The notes: generated by a model not told the origin, from the sequence alone. A stretch of 64,000 nt of DNA from Streptomyces orinoci (GCF_003121295.1 NZ_PHNC01000029.1:124001-188000), one strand, 5' to 3'. Shown: positions 27,385 through 38,685, counted from the stretch's first letter. A program made the numbers and translations.

Positions 27385-28100
27385 ACCGCGCGGCGCTGCG
27401 ACGCGCCGCGCGCACCGAATGGGGACCGCTCTTCGGCACCGTGGGGCACGCGCTCGTCACCGAGCGCTGGCGCGCCATCCCGATGACGCTCACCGCGGTC
27501 GCCCTCACCGCGCTCTTCCAGATCGTCCAGAACCAGCCCTGGGGCTTTCACCCGGTCCAGCGGCTGGGCTCGGTCCAGGCGCAGCTGCCCTGGTGGCTGG
27601 CGCTGCTGCGGACCCCGCTGTCGCTGTTCGTACCCGCCCTGGACCTGCCGGTCTGGGGCGCGCTGGCCCAGCTGCTGATCGTCTTCGGGATCTCGGAGAT
27701 CTGCCTGGGCCGGTGGCGGACCCTGACAGTGGCCTATCTGGCCACCGTGGCCGGGACCATGTACGCCCGGCTGGGCGTCTGGCTGGGCCCGGGCGGGGTG
27801 CTGGGCCTGCCCCCGGACGCGGCCCGGGTCATCGACACCGGCCCCTCGGCGGCCGTGGTGGGCCTGGCGGTGTACGTCTCCTGGCGCTACCGCGCCTGGG
27901 GCACCTGCGCCGTGGTGCTGCTGGCCATGGTGGCGGAGGCGGTGGCCAAGCCCAATCTGGCCGGCAAGGAGCACATCGCCGCCCTGCTGGCGGTGCTGGC
28001 GCTGTGCGCGGCGGACGAGCTGCGCCGGCGCCGCAAGCCCCGCCAGGACCGCTACCGGGGCCGCGATCAGCGGTCGGGGGCGCCGGCCACCAGGTCGTGA
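27381..28100 (+). CDS. Rhomboid-like membrane protein
   Basis: This is a 239-residue protein with about six membrane helices. A possible rhomboid dyad is Ser156 in TGPSAAVVG and His198 in GKEHIAALL, with spacing appropriate for helices 4 and 6. The tail is highly basic. The ATG at 27381 overlaps the DUF2156 gene stop, suggesting the two act together, perhaps in membrane lipid or envelope modification. Protease activity is inferred from the dyad only. The 3' end overlaps the convergent membrane gene by 34 bases. Confidence 0.75.
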   Translation: MNRAALRRAARTEWGPLFGTVGHALVTERWRAIPMTLTAVALTALFQIVQNQPWGFHPVQRLGSVQAQLPWWLALLRTPLSLFVPALDLPVWGALAQLLIVFGISEICLGRWRTLTVAYLATVAGTMYARLGVWLGPGGVLGLPPDAARVIDTGPSAAVVGLAVYVSWRYRAWGTCAVVLLAMVAEAVAKPNLAGKEHIAALLAVLALCAADELRRRRKPRQDRYRGRDQRSGAPATRS

Positions 28101-28804
28101 AGCCGGTTGCGTACCGCCGCCCAGCGGGCGTCGTGCCGGTAGGCGCGCACCCGGGCCTTGCGCCGGGCGCGCGGACGGTGCCGGTAGAAGCGCCGGGCCC
28201 AGGGCGAGCCGGGCCGGGCCAGCCGTACCGCCCCCACCAGGGCCACCAGCGGCACCACCGCCCCGATCAGGGCGATCCGGGGCTTGCCCTTGGCCAGCGC
28301 GAACAGCGCCACCAGAAAGTTGATCAGGGTGTTGGTGACCACGATGCTGCGGCTCTGCAGCTCGTCCGGGGTCAGCTCGTTCACCCCGAAGGGGGCGAAG
28401 CCCGCCAGCACCAGCCCCACCAGCGCGGCCGTGAGCACCACGATCTCCACGCTCTTGCGGCCCTGCTCGGTCCAGTAGACATCGTCCAGGTGCAGCACCA
28501 GGGCGAACTCGTCCAGCACCAGCCCGGCGCCGCAGCCGAAGAGCACCGCGGAGACCACCGCCCCCGGCCCGTGCCCGCGCACCGCCACCGCGCCGAAGCC
28601 GCCGACCACCATCAGCACAATGCCGGGCACCACATGGTGCACATGCAGCCCGCCGGGCCGGATATTGCCGAACGGGCCCCGGCCCGCCCGGATCAGCCGG
28701 GTGATCACCCGGGTGACCAGGAAGGTCAGCACAAAGGCGGCCAGTGCCAGCAGCAGCGGCAGCTTGCCCGGCTCGACGATGTTGCGGTCCAGCCAGTGAC
28801 CCAT
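28067..28804 (-). CDS. Integral membrane protein of unknown function
   Basis: This is a 245-residue protein with six hydrophobic segments. The conserved-looking motif GGLHVHHVVPG after the first helix and DEFALVLHLDDVYW between helices contain His and Asp residues that could bind metal. The C-terminal tail is strongly basic. I do not recognise a catalytic family. It is convergent with the rhomboid-like gene and divergent from cobS; the two 3' ends overlap by 34 bases. Confidence 0.8.
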   Translation of the reverse strand: MGHWLDRNIVEPGKLPLLLALAAFVLTFLVTRVITRLIRAGRGPFGNIRPGGLHVHHVVPGIVLMVVGGFGAVAVRGHGPGAVVSAVLFGCGAGLVLDEFALVLHLDDVYWTEQGRKSVEIVVLTAALVGLVLAGFAPFGVNELTPDELQSRSIVVTNTLINFLVALFALAKGKPRIALIGAVVPLVALVGAVRLARPGSPWARRFYRHRPRARRKARVRAYRHDARWAAVRNRLHDLVAGAPDR

Positions 28805-28879
28805 GGAACTCCTAGCCCCCGTTCGCCTTGCACCTTATCCGCCAGGGGATGTCCTCACCGGGCGGGATACCCTCCCGCG

Positions 28880-29677
28880 GTGACCGACACCTCCCCCGCC
28901 CGGACAACCCCCGCGCACGCCCTGCGGTTCGCCTTCGGCACCCTCACCGTGCTGCCGGTGCCGCTGACCCGCTGGGACCGGCCCACCGCCCGCGGCGGGA
29001 TGCTCGCCGCCCCGCTCGCCGGACTGCTGGTGGGCGGCTGCGCGGCGGCGGCCGGCGGGCTGTTCCTGCTGCTGGGCGGCGGACCGCTGCTGGCCGCGGT
29101 GGCCACCGTGGCGGTGCCCGCGGTGCTCACCCGGGGGCTGCACCTGGACGGGCTGGCCGATGTGGCCGACGGGCTGGGCAGCGGCAAGCCCGCCGGCCAG
29201 GCCCTGACGATCATGAAGCGCTCGGACATCGGCCCCTTCGGGGTGGTCACCCTGCTGCTGGTCCTGCTGGGCCAAGTCGCCGCGCTCACCGCCCTGTTCA
29301 CCGCCGGCGGCGCCCGGGGAGCGCTGGCCGCGGTGACCGCCGGGCTCACCGCACGCGGTGCGCTGACCCTGGCCGCCCGGGCCGGGGTGCCGGCCGCCCG
29401 CCCCGAGGGGCTGGGCGCGGCGGTGGCCGGAGTGGTGCCGGTGCCCGGCGCCCTGGCGGTGGCGGCGGCCTGCTGTGCGCTGGCCGCCGGTGCGGGCGCG
29501 CTGCTCGGCCCGTACCCGGCGATTCACTTCGCCCTGGCGGCGCTACTGGCCCTGGGCGGCGGGGAGTTGATGCTGCGGCACTGCCGGCGCCGGTTCGGCG
29601 GCGTCACCGGCGATGTGTTCGGGGCGCTGGCGGAAACCACGTTGACGATCACGCTCATCGGTCTGACCCTGGGCTGA
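28880..29677 (+). CDS. cobS: Adenosylcobinamide-GDP ribazoletransferase (cobalamin synthase)
   Basis: CobS joins adenosylcobinamide-GDP to alpha-ribazole, the last step of cobalamin assembly, at the membrane. The 265-residue protein has multiple membrane helices and the family motif HLDGLADVADGLGSG, with the metal-binding Asp residues, followed by MKRSDIGPFGV. GTG at 28880 begins MTDTSPAR. It lies downstream of cobU and cobT but is separated from them by three membrane-protein genes. No B12 riboswitch is evident upstream. Confidence 0.93.
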   Translation: MTDTSPARTTPAHALRFAFGTLTVLPVPLTRWDRPTARGGMLAAPLAGLLVGGCAAAAGGLFLLLGGGPLLAAVATVAVPAVLTRGLHLDGLADVADGLGSGKPAGQALTIMKRSDIGPFGVVTLLLVLLGQVAALTALFTAGGARGALAAVTAGLTARGALTLAARAGVPAARPEGLGAAVAGVVPVPGALAVAAACCALAAGAGALLGPYPAIHFALAALLALGGGELMLRHCRRRFGGVTGDVFGALAETTLTITLIGLTLG

Positions 29678-29838
29678 ACGCCCGCCCGGGGATAGGCTCT
29701 CGGGTTACCCGGCGGCCCGGTAGGACGCCGGTGGAATCCCGGCGCATACGATGCGCTCGGTGCGGCCGGACCGGCCCCGTTCGCGCCACCCCAGGCTTGC
29801 CAAACGCCACAACAACGGAAGTAGGGACACCCACCACC

Positions 29839-31377
<1,539 letters not shown>

Positions 31378-31387
31378 GTCCGCGTGT

Positions 31388-31423
31388 ACGGCGCGGCCCC
31401 GGAATGCTCCGGGGCCGCGCCGT
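31388..31423. terminator. Terminator of pepA
   Basis: A perfect 16-base stem (31388-31403 with 31408-31423) and ATGC loop begins about 10 bases after the pepA stop. Confidence 0.85.
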
Positions 31424-31658
31424 GTTCGCTGTGGACGAAAACCCACATACGTACGCACGAGTAACCCCCTGAAGGTGACGCATCAGTCGTCCCTCAGCCC
31501 GGCCCGGCGTCCCGCCGTCCGTCAACAAGTGCGAAGATGTTGTCTCGGCAGGACAGGGCCCCCGTTAAGCACAGGGCCGAAGCAACAGCGGCCGAACGAC
31601 AGCCGCCGCCCGGTCACCGGTGACCGGCAACGGCGTATCCATGCATGGAGGACGTGAC

Positions 31659-33047
31659 GTGGCGAACGACGCCAGCACCGTTTTCGACCTAGTGATCCTC
31701 GGAGGCGGTAGCGGCGGTTACGCCGCTGCCCTGCGTGGCGCGCAGCTGGGTCTTGACGTCGCCCTGATCGAGAAGGACAAGCTGGGCGGCACCTGCCTGC
31801 ACCGCGGCTGCATCCCCACCAAGGCGCTGCTGCACGCCGGCGAGATCGCCGACTCGGCCCGTGAGGCCGAGCAGTTCGGTGTCAAGACCTCTTTCGAGGG
31901 CATCGACATCGCGGGCGTCCACAAGTACAAGGACGACGTGATCTCCGGCCTCTACAAGGGCCTCCAGGGCCTGGTCGCCTCCCGCAAGGTCACCTATGTG
32001 ACCGGCGAGGGCCGCCTGTCCTCCCCCACCTCGGTGGACGTCAACGGCCAGCGCTACACCGGCCGCCACGTCCTGCTGGCGACGGGCTCGGTGCCCAAGT
32101 CGCTGCCGGGTCTGACCATCGACGGCAACCGGATCATCTCCTCGGACCACGCGCTGGTCCTGGACCGGGTGCCCAAGTCCGCGATCGTCCTGGGCGGCGG
32201 CGTCATCGGCGTGGAGTTCGCCTCCGCGTGGAAGTCCTTCGGCACCGACGTCACCATCGTCGAGGCGCTCCCCCACCTGGTCCCGGTCGAGGACGAGAAC
32301 AGCTCCAAGCTGCTGGAGCGCGCCTTCCGCAAGCGCGGCATCAACTTCTCGCTCGGCTCCCGCTTCTCCGGTGTGGAGTACACCGAGACGGGCGTCAAGG
32401 TCTCGCTGGAGAACGGCAAGACCTTCGAGGCCGAGCTGCTGCTGGTGGCCGTCGGCCGCGGCCCGGTCTCCCAGGGCCTGGGCTACGAGGAGGCCGGGGT
32501 CGCCATGGACCGCGGCTATGTCCTGGTGGACGAGTACATGCAGACCAATGTGCCGACCATCTCGGCCGTCGGCGACCTCGTCCCGACCCTCCAGCTCGCG
32601 CACGTCGGCTTCGCGGAGGGCATCCTGGTGGCGGAGCGGCTGGCCGGGCTCAAGCCCGTGCCGGTCGACTACGACGGTGTGCCGCGCGTCACGTACTGCC
32701 ACCCCGAGGTCGCCTCGGTCGGCCTCACCGAGGCCAAGGCCAAGGAGCTGTACGGCGCCGACAAGATCGTCGCGCTGAAGTACAACCTCGCGGGCAACGG
32801 CAAGAGCAAGATCCTGAAGACCGCGGGCGAGATCAAGCTCGTCCAGGTGCGGGACGGTGCCGTGGTCGGCGTCCACATGGTCGGCGACCGCATGGGCGAG
32901 CAGGTCGGCGAAGCCCAGCTGATCTACAACTGGGAGGCACTGCCCGCCGAGGTCGCGCAGCTCATCCACGCGCACCCGACGCAGAACGAGGCTCTGGGCG
33001 AGGCCCACCTGGCCCTGGCCGGCAAGCCGCTGCACTCGCACGACTGA
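31659..33047 (+). CDS. lpdA: Dihydrolipoyl dehydrogenase (E3)
   Basis: This 462-residue FAD flavoprotein reoxidises the lipoyl arms of 2-oxoacid dehydrogenase complexes. The FAD-binding GGGSGGYAAAL, the redox disulfide in GGTCLHRGC (Cys-x4-Cys), the NAD-binding GGGVIGVEFA and the C-terminal His-Glu pair in HAHPTQNE are all present. GTG at 31659 follows a GGAGGA site. sucB starts 48 bases downstream with its own ribosome site, so E3 and E2 are co-expressed. Confidence 0.96.
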   Translation: MANDASTVFDLVILGGGSGGYAAALRGAQLGLDVALIEKDKLGGTCLHRGCIPTKALLHAGEIADSAREAEQFGVKTSFEGIDIAGVHKYKDDVISGLYKGLQGLVASRKVTYVTGEGRLSSPTSVDVNGQRYTGRHVLLATGSVPKSLPGLTIDGNRIISSDHALVLDRVPKSAIVLGGGVIGVEFASAWKSFGTDVTIVEALPHLVPVEDENSSKLLERAFRKRGINFSLGSRFSGVEYTETGVKVSLENGKTFEAELLLVAVGRGPVSQGLGYEEAGVAMDRGYVLVDEYMQTNVPTISAVGDLVPTLQLAHVGFAEGILVAERLAGLKPVPVDYDGVPRVTYCHPEVASVGLTEAKAKELYGADKIVALKYNLAGNGKSKILKTAGEIKLVQVRDGAVVGVHMVGDRMGEQVGEAQLIYNWEALPAEVAQLIHAHPTQNEALGEAHLALAGKPLHSHD

Positions 33048-33095
33048 GTCCCGAGCGCACCACCATCCGCACTACTCGTAAGGAGCAACCGCACC

Positions 33096-34880
33096 ATGGC
33101 GGTTTCCGTAACCCTGCCGGCGCTCGGCGAGAGCGTGTCCGAGGGCACCGTCACCCGCTGGCTCAAGGCCGAGGGTGAGCGAGTGGAGGCCGACGAGCCG
33201 CTGCTCGAGGTCTCCACCGACAAGGTCGATACCGAGATCCCCGCCCCGGCGTCCGGGATCCTCGCCTCCATCAAGGTGGCCGAGGACGAGACGGTCGAGG
33301 TCGGCTCGGAGCTGGCCATCATCGACGACGGCACCGGCGCCCCCGCCGCTGCCCCCGCCCCGGCCGCTGCCGCCGCCGAGGCCCCCGCCGCGGCTCCGGC
33401 CCCGGCGCCCGCCGCCGAGGCCCCGGCCGCTCCGGCCGAGCCCGCCCCGGCCCCCGCCGCCGCCGCCCCGGCCGGTGGCGCCACCGGCACCGACGTTGTG
33501 CTGCCCGCGCTGGGCGAGTCGGTCACCGAGGGCACCGTCACCCGCTGGCTGAAGGAGGTCGGCGAGTCGGTCGAGGCCGACGAGCCGCTGCTGGAGGTCT
33601 CCACCGACAAGGTGGACACCGAGATCCCCGCCCCCGTCTCCGGCACCCTGCTGGAGATCCTGGTCGGCGAGGACGAGACCGCCGAGGTCGGCGCCAAGCT
33701 GGCGGTGATCGGCGCCGCCGGTGCCGCTCCGGCCCCGGCCGCCGCCCCGGCCGCTCCGGCCCCGGCTGCCGCGCCCGCCCCGGCTCCGGCTCCCGCCGCC
33801 GCCCCGGCCCCCGCGCCGGCTCCGGCCCCGGCCCCGGCCGCTGCTCCGGCTCCCGCGCCGGCTCCGGCCGCCGCCCCGGCTCCGGCGCCCGCCCCGGCTC
33901 CGGCACCGGCGCCCGCCGCCGCCCCGGCCCCGGCCGCCACGGCCACCACCGAGGGCGCGTATGTCACCCCGCTGGTGCGCAAGCTGGCGGCCGAGAGCGG
34001 TGTCAACCTCTCCTCGGTCCAGGGCACCGGCGTCGGTGGCCGCATCCGCAAGCAGGACGTCATCGCCGCCGCCGAGGCCGCCAAGGCTCCGGCCGCCGCC
34101 CCGGCCGCCGCCGCCCCGGCTCCGGCCGCCAAGGCCGCCCCGGCGCTGGAGGTCTCGCCGCTGCGCGGCCAGACCGTCAAGATGCCGCGGATGCGCAAGG
34201 TCATCGCCGACAACATGATGAAGGCGCTGCACGGCCAGGCTCAGCTGACCTCCGTGGTCGAGGTGGACATCACCAAGATCATGCGGATGCGCGGCAAGGC
34301 CAAGGACGCGTTCGCCGCCCGCGAGGGCGTCAAGCTGTCCCCGATGCCGTTCTTCGTCAAGGCCGCCGTCCAGGCGCTGAAGGCCCACCCGGTCATCAAC
34401 GCCCGGATCAACGAGGACGAGGGCACCATCACCTACTTCGACTCGGAGAACGTCGGCATCGCCGTGGACTCCGAGAAGGGCCTGATGACCCCGGTCATCA
34501 AGGGTGCGGGTGACCTCAACATCGCGGGCATCGCCAAGAAGACCGCGGAGCTGGCCGGCAAGGTCCGCACCGGCAAGATCAGCCCGGACGAGATGTCCGG
34601 CGCGACCTTCACCATCAGCAACACCGGCTCGCGCGGTGCGCTGTTCGACACGGTGATCGTGCCCCCGAACCAGGTCGCCATCCTGGGCATCGGCGCCACC
34701 GTCAAGCGCCCCGTGGTCATCGAGACGGAGGAGGGCACCAACATCGGTGTCCGCGACATGACCTACCTGTCGCTCTCCTACGACCACCGTCTGGTGGACG
34801 GCGCCGACGCGGCCCGCTACCTGACCACGGTCAAGGCGATCCTGGAGGCCGCCGAGTTCGAGACCGAGATCGGTCTGTAA
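33096..34880 (+). CDS. sucB: Dihydrolipoamide acyltransferase E2, two lipoyl domains
   Basis: This 594-residue E2 has two lipoyl domains (about 1-77 and 132-208), each with the lipoylated Lys in [10 protein letters not shown], then a peripheral-subunit-binding domain near 290-325, and an acyltransferase core to the end with catalytic DHRLVDG. Long Ala-Pro linkers join the domains. It is usually called the succinyltransferase of 2-oxoglutarate dehydrogenase, but actinobacterial E2 proteins can serve the pyruvate complex too. Lipoyl synthesis genes lipB and lipA lie about 8 kb downstream. Confidence 0.93.
   Translation: MAVSVTLPALGESVSEGTVTRWLKAEGERVEADEPLLEVSTDKVDTEIPAPASGILASIKVAEDETVEVGSELAIIDDGTGAPAAAPAPAAAAAEAPAAAPAPAPAAEAPAAPAEPAPAPAAAAPAGGATGTDVVLPALGESVTEGTVTRWLKEVGESVEADEPLLEVSTDKVDTEIPAPVSGTLLEILVGEDETAEVGAKLAVIGAAGAAPAPAAAPAAPAPAAAPAPAPAPAAAPAPAPAPAPAPAAAPAPAPAPAAAPAPAPAPAPAPAPAAAPAPAATATTEGAYVTPLVRKLAAESGVNLSSVQGTGVGGRIRKQDVIAAAEAAKAPAAAPAAAAPAPAAKAAPALEVSPLRGQTVKMPRMRKVIADNMMKALHGQAQLTSVVEVDITKIMRMRGKAKDAFAAREGVKLSPMPFFVKAAVQALKAHPVINARINEDEGTITYFDSENVGIAVDSEKGLMTPVIKGAGDLNIAGIAKKTAELAGKVRTGKISPDEMSGATFTISNTGSRGALFDTVIVPPNQVAILGIGATVKRPVVIETEEGTNIGVRDMTYLSLSYDHRLVDGADAARYLTTVKAILEAAEFETEIGL
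33727..33950 (+). repeat. Ala-Pro low-complexity linker in the E2 gene
   Basis: About 75 codons of almost pure Ala and Pro form imperfect GCTCCGGCCCCG-type repeats. It encodes the flexible swinging linker after the second lipoyl domain. A shorter version follows the first lipoyl domain (33346-33475). Confidence 0.8.
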
Positions 34881-34912
34881 CTCCCGCCACTCCCGCGATC
34901 GTCGCAGGTCCT

Positions 34913-34964
34913 CAAGGGCGCGGCCCCGGCTTCGTACTCGCTACGAGCCGGGGCCGCGCCCTTG
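34913..34964. terminator. Terminator of lpdA-sucB
   Basis: A 23-base stem (34913-34935 with 34942-34964, one bulged T) lies about 33 bases after the sucB stop. Confidence 0.85.
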
Positions 34965-35012
34965 TGACATGCCGGGATAATGACCCCGTTCACCCGCCCG
35001 CTAGGAGCGCCC

Positions 35013-35636
35013 ATGTCACCACCCGTCGTCCACTCGCTGCGCGAGCAGATCCGCGAGCACATCCTGGAGGGGATCGTCAGCGGCCGCTGGCAGCCGGGCG
35101 AGCGGATCGTCGAGCGCCGGATCGCCGCCGAGCTGCTGGTGAGCCAGACGCCGGTCCGCGAGGCGCTGCGCGAGCTGGAATCGCTCCGCCTGATCGAGTC
35201 GGCCCCCAACAAGGGCGTCCGGGTACGCGAACTGACCCCCGCCGACCTGCGCGAGAGCTACCCGGTACGGGCCGGCCTGGAGCAGGTGGCCGCCGAACTG
35301 GCCGCCGGGGCGCTGGCCGAGGATGCCTCCGCGCTGGACCGCGAGGTGGCGGCGCTGTGCGAGGCGGACCGCACCGCCGACGGCGAGGCCCAGGTCCGGC
35401 ACACCGTGGCCTTCCACCGGGAGATCGTCCGTGCCGCGGGCAACAGTGTGCTGCTGCACACCTGGGAGTCGCTGGGCATCGAGGTCTGGACCACTCTCTC
35501 CATCCGCTGGCTGAGCCCGGAGCCCTGGCCGCAGGCCGAGGAGCACGCCCGGCTGGTGGCCGCCTTCCGGCGCCGGGACCCGGACATCGGCGAGGTCCTC
35601 AAGACCCATGTGCTGGGCTGCGCCCCACGCATCTGA
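35013..35636 (+). CDS. GntR-family (FadR/FCD) transcriptional regulator
   Basis: This 207-residue regulator has a GntR winged-helix domain in residues 8-70 (SLREQIREHILEG, QTPVREALRELE) and an all-helical FCD ligand domain with candidate metal-binding His in FHREIVRAAGN. Such proteins respond to carboxylic acids, so control of nearby 2-oxoacid metabolism is a reasonable guess. The ATG at 35013 has AGGAG 5 bases upstream. Confidence 0.9.
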   Translation: MSPPVVHSLREQIREHILEGIVSGRWQPGERIVERRIAAELLVSQTPVREALRELESLRLIESAPNKGVRVRELTPADLRESYPVRAGLEQVAAELAAGALAEDASALDREVAALCEADRTADGEAQVRHTVAFHREIVRAAGNSVLLHTWESLGIEVWTTLSIRWLSPEPWPQAEEHARLVAAFRRRDPDIGEVLKTHVLGCAPRI

Positions 35637-35844
35637 ACGGCCGGTTCCGGTTCCCGTTTCAAAGAATTCTTTACGCGGGATTGATCGATCATCGATCAGA
35701 GGCGTATCGTCTCCGCCGGAGCCGCACTCGACCGCCCTGTCCTGTGTCGGGGCGCGGCTCAGGGGTACCGACGACAGGGCCCGTACGTCATCCGTTGCCC
35801 TGGCCGGCGCACGGAGTCCTGTCGTCCGCCCCCATCATGGAGGG

Positions 35845-36816
35845 ATGCGAGCGGCCCGACTGATCAAGCTGGTGCTGCTGCTCCAGTCCCGGTCGTCCAT
35901 GACCGGCGCCGAGCTGGCCCAGCAGCTGGAGGTCTCCGAGCGCACCGTCGCCCGGGACGTCCTCGCCCTCTCCGAGGCCGGGATCCCGGTCTACGCCGAC
36001 CGCGGCCGCACCGGCGGCTACCGCCTGGTCGGCGGCTACCGCACCCGGCTCACCGGCCTGGGGCGCACCGAGGCCGAGGCGCTCTTCCTCTCCGGAGTCC
36101 CCACCGCCCTGCGCGATATGGGCCTGGCCGACGCCGCCTCCGCCGCCCGTCTGAAGGTCTCCGCGGCCCTGCTGCCCGAACTGGGCGATGCTCCCGCGAG
36201 CGCGGCCCAGCGCTTCCATCTGGACGCCCCCGGCTGGTGGCAGCCCGCCGACCCGCCCGCCCTGCTGGCCACGCTCGCCGACGCGGTCTGGGACGACCGC
36301 GTCATCACCGCCGCCTACCGCCGCCGCGACAAGGAGGTGGAGCGCCGGCTGGAGCCGTACGGTCTGGTCCTCAAGGCGGGCATCTGGTACCTGGCCGCCC
36401 GGGTGGACACCGGCTACCGCACCTACCGGGTGGACCGCTTCTCCTCGGTGGCCGTCTCCGCCGAACGCTTCCGCCGCGACGGGGACTTCGACCTCGCCGC
36501 CTTCTGGGACGACCACGCCGCGCGCTTCGCCCGCTCACTGCTCCGGGAACGGGTGGTGCTCCGCCTGACGCCCGAGGGCGCCCGCCGCCTGCCTCAGGTG
36601 ACCGACCGCGCGGCCGCGGAGGAGTCGGTGGCCGCTGCCGAGGCCCCCGACGGACAGGGGCGGATCACGGTCACCCTGCCCGTGGAGTCCCTTCCCGTCG
36701 CCTACGAACAGCTCCTCGCCCTGGGCCCGGAGGCGGAAATCCTCCAACCCCCGGAACTCCGGGCCCGGTTCGCCCGGGCGGCGAGCCGCAGCGCGGCGCT
36801 GTACGAGGGCCCCTGA
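35845..36816 (+). CDS. HTH-WYL transcriptional regulator
   Basis: This 323-residue protein starts with an HTH_11 winged helix (1-58, LAQQLEVSERTVARDV) and continues into a WYL domain (about 140-225, including LKAGIWYLAARV) and a WYL C-terminal extension. WYL regulators sense ligands or nucleic acids. The ATG at 35845 is preceded by GGAGGG. It is convergent with an SDR gene. The target is unknown. Confidence 0.9.
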   Translation: MRAARLIKLVLLLQSRSSMTGAELAQQLEVSERTVARDVLALSEAGIPVYADRGRTGGYRLVGGYRTRLTGLGRTEAEALFLSGVPTALRDMGLADAASAARLKVSAALLPELGDAPASAAQRFHLDAPGWWQPADPPALLATLADAVWDDRVITAAYRRRDKEVERRLEPYGLVLKAGIWYLAARVDTGYRTYRVDRFSSVAVSAERFRRDGDFDLAAFWDDHAARFARSLLRERVVLRLTPEGARRLPQVTDRAAAEESVAAAEAPDGQGRITVTLPVESLPVAYEQLLALGPEAEILQPPELRARFARAASRSAALYEGP

Positions 36817-36847
36817 CGGGGCCGGCTCCACCGGCTGCGGGCCGTCC

Positions 36848-37030
36848 GTGGCTTGTCGCACAGTTGCCCGCGCCCCTTACGGGGCGCGGGTCCCCCTCAG
36901 GGGCGCGAGGAACTGCGCGAGCAACCCCCAACTACCCGCAGCCACACAACCAGCGGGCCGCCCCCATCCCCAGGGGCGCGGGGAACTGCGCGAGCAACCA
37001 CCCCGAAACCCGCACCCGGGAACGCACCCA
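36848..37030. repeat. Dispersed palindromic repeats between WYL and SDR genes
   Basis: Two forward units occur (GGGGCGCGAGGAACTGCGCG near 36899 and GGGGCGCGGGGAACTGCGCG near 36973), with an upstream inverse copy of the CGCACAGTTGCCCGCGCCCC type at 36857-36877. They belong to the same family as the copies at 21.4, 24.4 and 40.7 kb and fill the space between convergent genes. Confidence 0.7.
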
Positions 37031-37044
37031 AATACACCCGCCCC

Positions 37045-37968
37045 CTACCGGTAATCCTCCGCCGAGGCAGCCCTCCCCCCATGCACCACCTCCTCGAAGT
37101 ACCCGGCCACATCCGGCCGCGACCCATCCACATCCGTGAAGCCATAAACCTTCGCCAGGTCCCCGCTGAACACCGACTTCCCGCTCCACCGCTGCCGGTC
37201 GGGATCCGCGGCCAGGGCCACCAGCGCCCGGGCCACAAACACCGGCGACTCCGCGATGGCGAAGTGCGGCTCCTTCGCCACCGCGTCCCGCCAGTTCTCC
37301 TCCCGCACCCCGAAGTGATCCAGCATCTCCTCCGACCGCAGAAAGCCCGGGCTCAGACAGACCGCCGTCCCCCCGTACTCCCTGAGCTCATGGGACAGGC
37401 TCCAGGCCATCCGGATGGGGCCGTACTTGGCCAGGTCCAGGAAGAACAGCTCCCGGTAGTGCGCGGTATTGGCCTCCTCCGTGCCATCGGTGATCTCCAC
37501 CAGCAACCCGCCCGGCCGCCGGATCAGCAGCGGCAGGGCACAGTGACTGGTGATGGCGTGCGCGTCAATGGACAGCCGGATCATCCGCAGCCCGTCCCGG
37601 AGGTCCGCCTCCCACGCCTTCTGACCGAACTTCAGCAGATGGTCGCCGCCCCAGACGTCATTGACCAGGATGTCCAGCCGCCCCTGCTCCCGGTCGATGC
37701 GTTCGACCAGCGCCGCCACCTGCTCCGGCACCAGATGGTCCACCGGCACCGCGATCCCCGTGCCGCCCGCCGCGGTCACCAGTTCGGCCGTTTCCTCGAT
37801 GGTCTCCGGCCGGTTGACCTCGCTGCGCCGCTCCCGGGTGGTGCGCCCGGTGGCGTACACCACCGCCCCGGCCCGGCCCAGCTCCACCGCCATGGCCCGT
37901 CCCGCGCCCCGCGTGGCGCCCGCGACCAGGGCCACCTTTCCCTTGAGTACCTGCTCCGTCGTCTCCAT
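37045..37968 (-). CDS. Short-chain dehydrogenase/reductase
   Basis: This 307-residue Rossmann oxidoreductase has the NAD(P)-binding motif AGATRGAGRAMA near residue 17 and LVNDVWGG at the NAG-equivalent position. The usual Tyr-x3-Lys catalytic pair is not clear-cut (region HYRELFFLDLAKYG), so it may be a divergent SDR. The start is ATG at 37968. The two tandem 22-base repeats lie between it and the divergent DUF4240 gene. The substrate is unknown. Confidence 0.85.
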   Translation of the reverse strand: METTEQVLKGKVALVAGATRGAGRAMAVELGRAGAVVYATGRTTRERRSEVNRPETIEETAELVTAAGGTGIAVPVDHLVPEQVAALVERIDREQGRLDILVNDVWGGDHLLKFGQKAWEADLRDGLRMIRLSIDAHAITSHCALPLLIRRPGGLLVEITDGTEEANTAHYRELFFLDLAKYGPIRMAWSLSHELREYGGTAVCLSPGFLRSEEMLDHFGVREENWRDAVAKEPHFAIAESPVFVARALVALAADPDRQRWSGKSVFSGDLAKVYGFTDVDGSRPDVAGYFEEVVHGGRAASAEDYR

Positions 37969-38029
37969 GCGCCGCACCCTGCCACCGATACCGGACACCT
38001 TCTGTCGGGTATTCCGGAACGCCCTCCGC

Positions 38030-38073
38030 AAAGAGCGCTTGCGAGGCCGCTAAAGAGCGCTTGCGAGGCCGCT
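38030..38073. repeat. Perfect 22-base tandem duplication
   Basis: The 22-base unit beginning AAAGAGCGCTTGCGAGG occurs twice without a gap (38030-38051 and 38052-38073). It lies in the divergent promoter region of the SDR and DUF4240 genes. Each unit contains the palindrome AGCGCT. Confidence 0.8.
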
Positions 38074-38126
38074 TCCCGCCCCCTCCACGTGCGCCCACCG
38101 CCCGGACGACGGATGCTGTTGGCGTG

Positions 38127-38663
38127 ATGGACGAGACGGAGTTCTGGGAACTGATCGACAGCGCCCGCGAGACCGCCGGCGGCGATGCCGTGGCGCAGGC
38201 GGACGCCCTGGTGGACCGGCTCCTCCAGCTCGATCCGGACGGCGTGCTGGACTTCGCCCGGCACTTCGAGGCGCGCTACAACCGCGCCAACCTCTGGGAC
38301 CTCCGGGCGGCGGCCGCCATCCTGCTGGACGGCTCCGGGAGCGCCGGCGGCGCCGACGACGACGCCTTCGACTGCTTCCGCTGCTGGCTGATCGGCCAGG
38401 GCCGGAAGCTCTTCGAGGGCGCGGTGCACGATCCGGACAACCTGGCGGAACTCCTGGAGGACTTCGACCCGGAGGTGGACGGCGACGGTGAAGACCTGGG
38501 ATTCGCGGCCGACGAGGCGTACGAGCAGCTCACCGGTACCGAAACCCCGGACCTGGGGCTGCCGCCCCAGCCGCCGGAGCCGCTGGGCACCCCCGTCAAC
38601 CTGGAGGACGACGCGGCACTCGCCGAGCGCCTGCCCGCCCTCTGGGACCGCTTCCGGGCCTGA
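38127..38663 (+). CDS. DUF4240-domain protein
   Basis: This 178-residue acidic cytosolic protein starts with MDETEFWELIDSAR, the N-terminal pattern of the DUF4240 family (also seen near WGR-type proteins). The domain spans about residues 1-130 and includes FDCFRCWLIGQGR. Function is unknown. The ATG at 38127 directly follows an in-frame GTG, so either may be used. It is divergent from the SDR gene. Confidence 0.8.
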   Translation: MDETEFWELIDSARETAGGDAVAQADALVDRLLQLDPDGVLDFARHFEARYNRANLWDLRAAAAILLDGSGSAGGADDDAFDCFRCWLIGQGRKLFEGAVHDPDNLAELLEDFDPEVDGDGEDLGFAADEAYEQLTGTETPDLGLPPQPPEPLGTPVNLEDDAALAERLPALWDRFRA

Positions 38664-38685
38664 ACGCCCACCTTCCCGGCAAGAG

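Noticed and set aside
29690-29760. Cobalamin riboswitch between cobS and pepA
   Set aside because: CGGTGGAATCCCGGC resembles part of the B12 element, but no B12 box or supporting helices are seen, and pepA is not a B12 gene.
33346-33950. Tandem repeat or CRISPR-like array in sucB
   Set aside because: The repeats are Ala-Pro linker codons in frame; there are no spacers.
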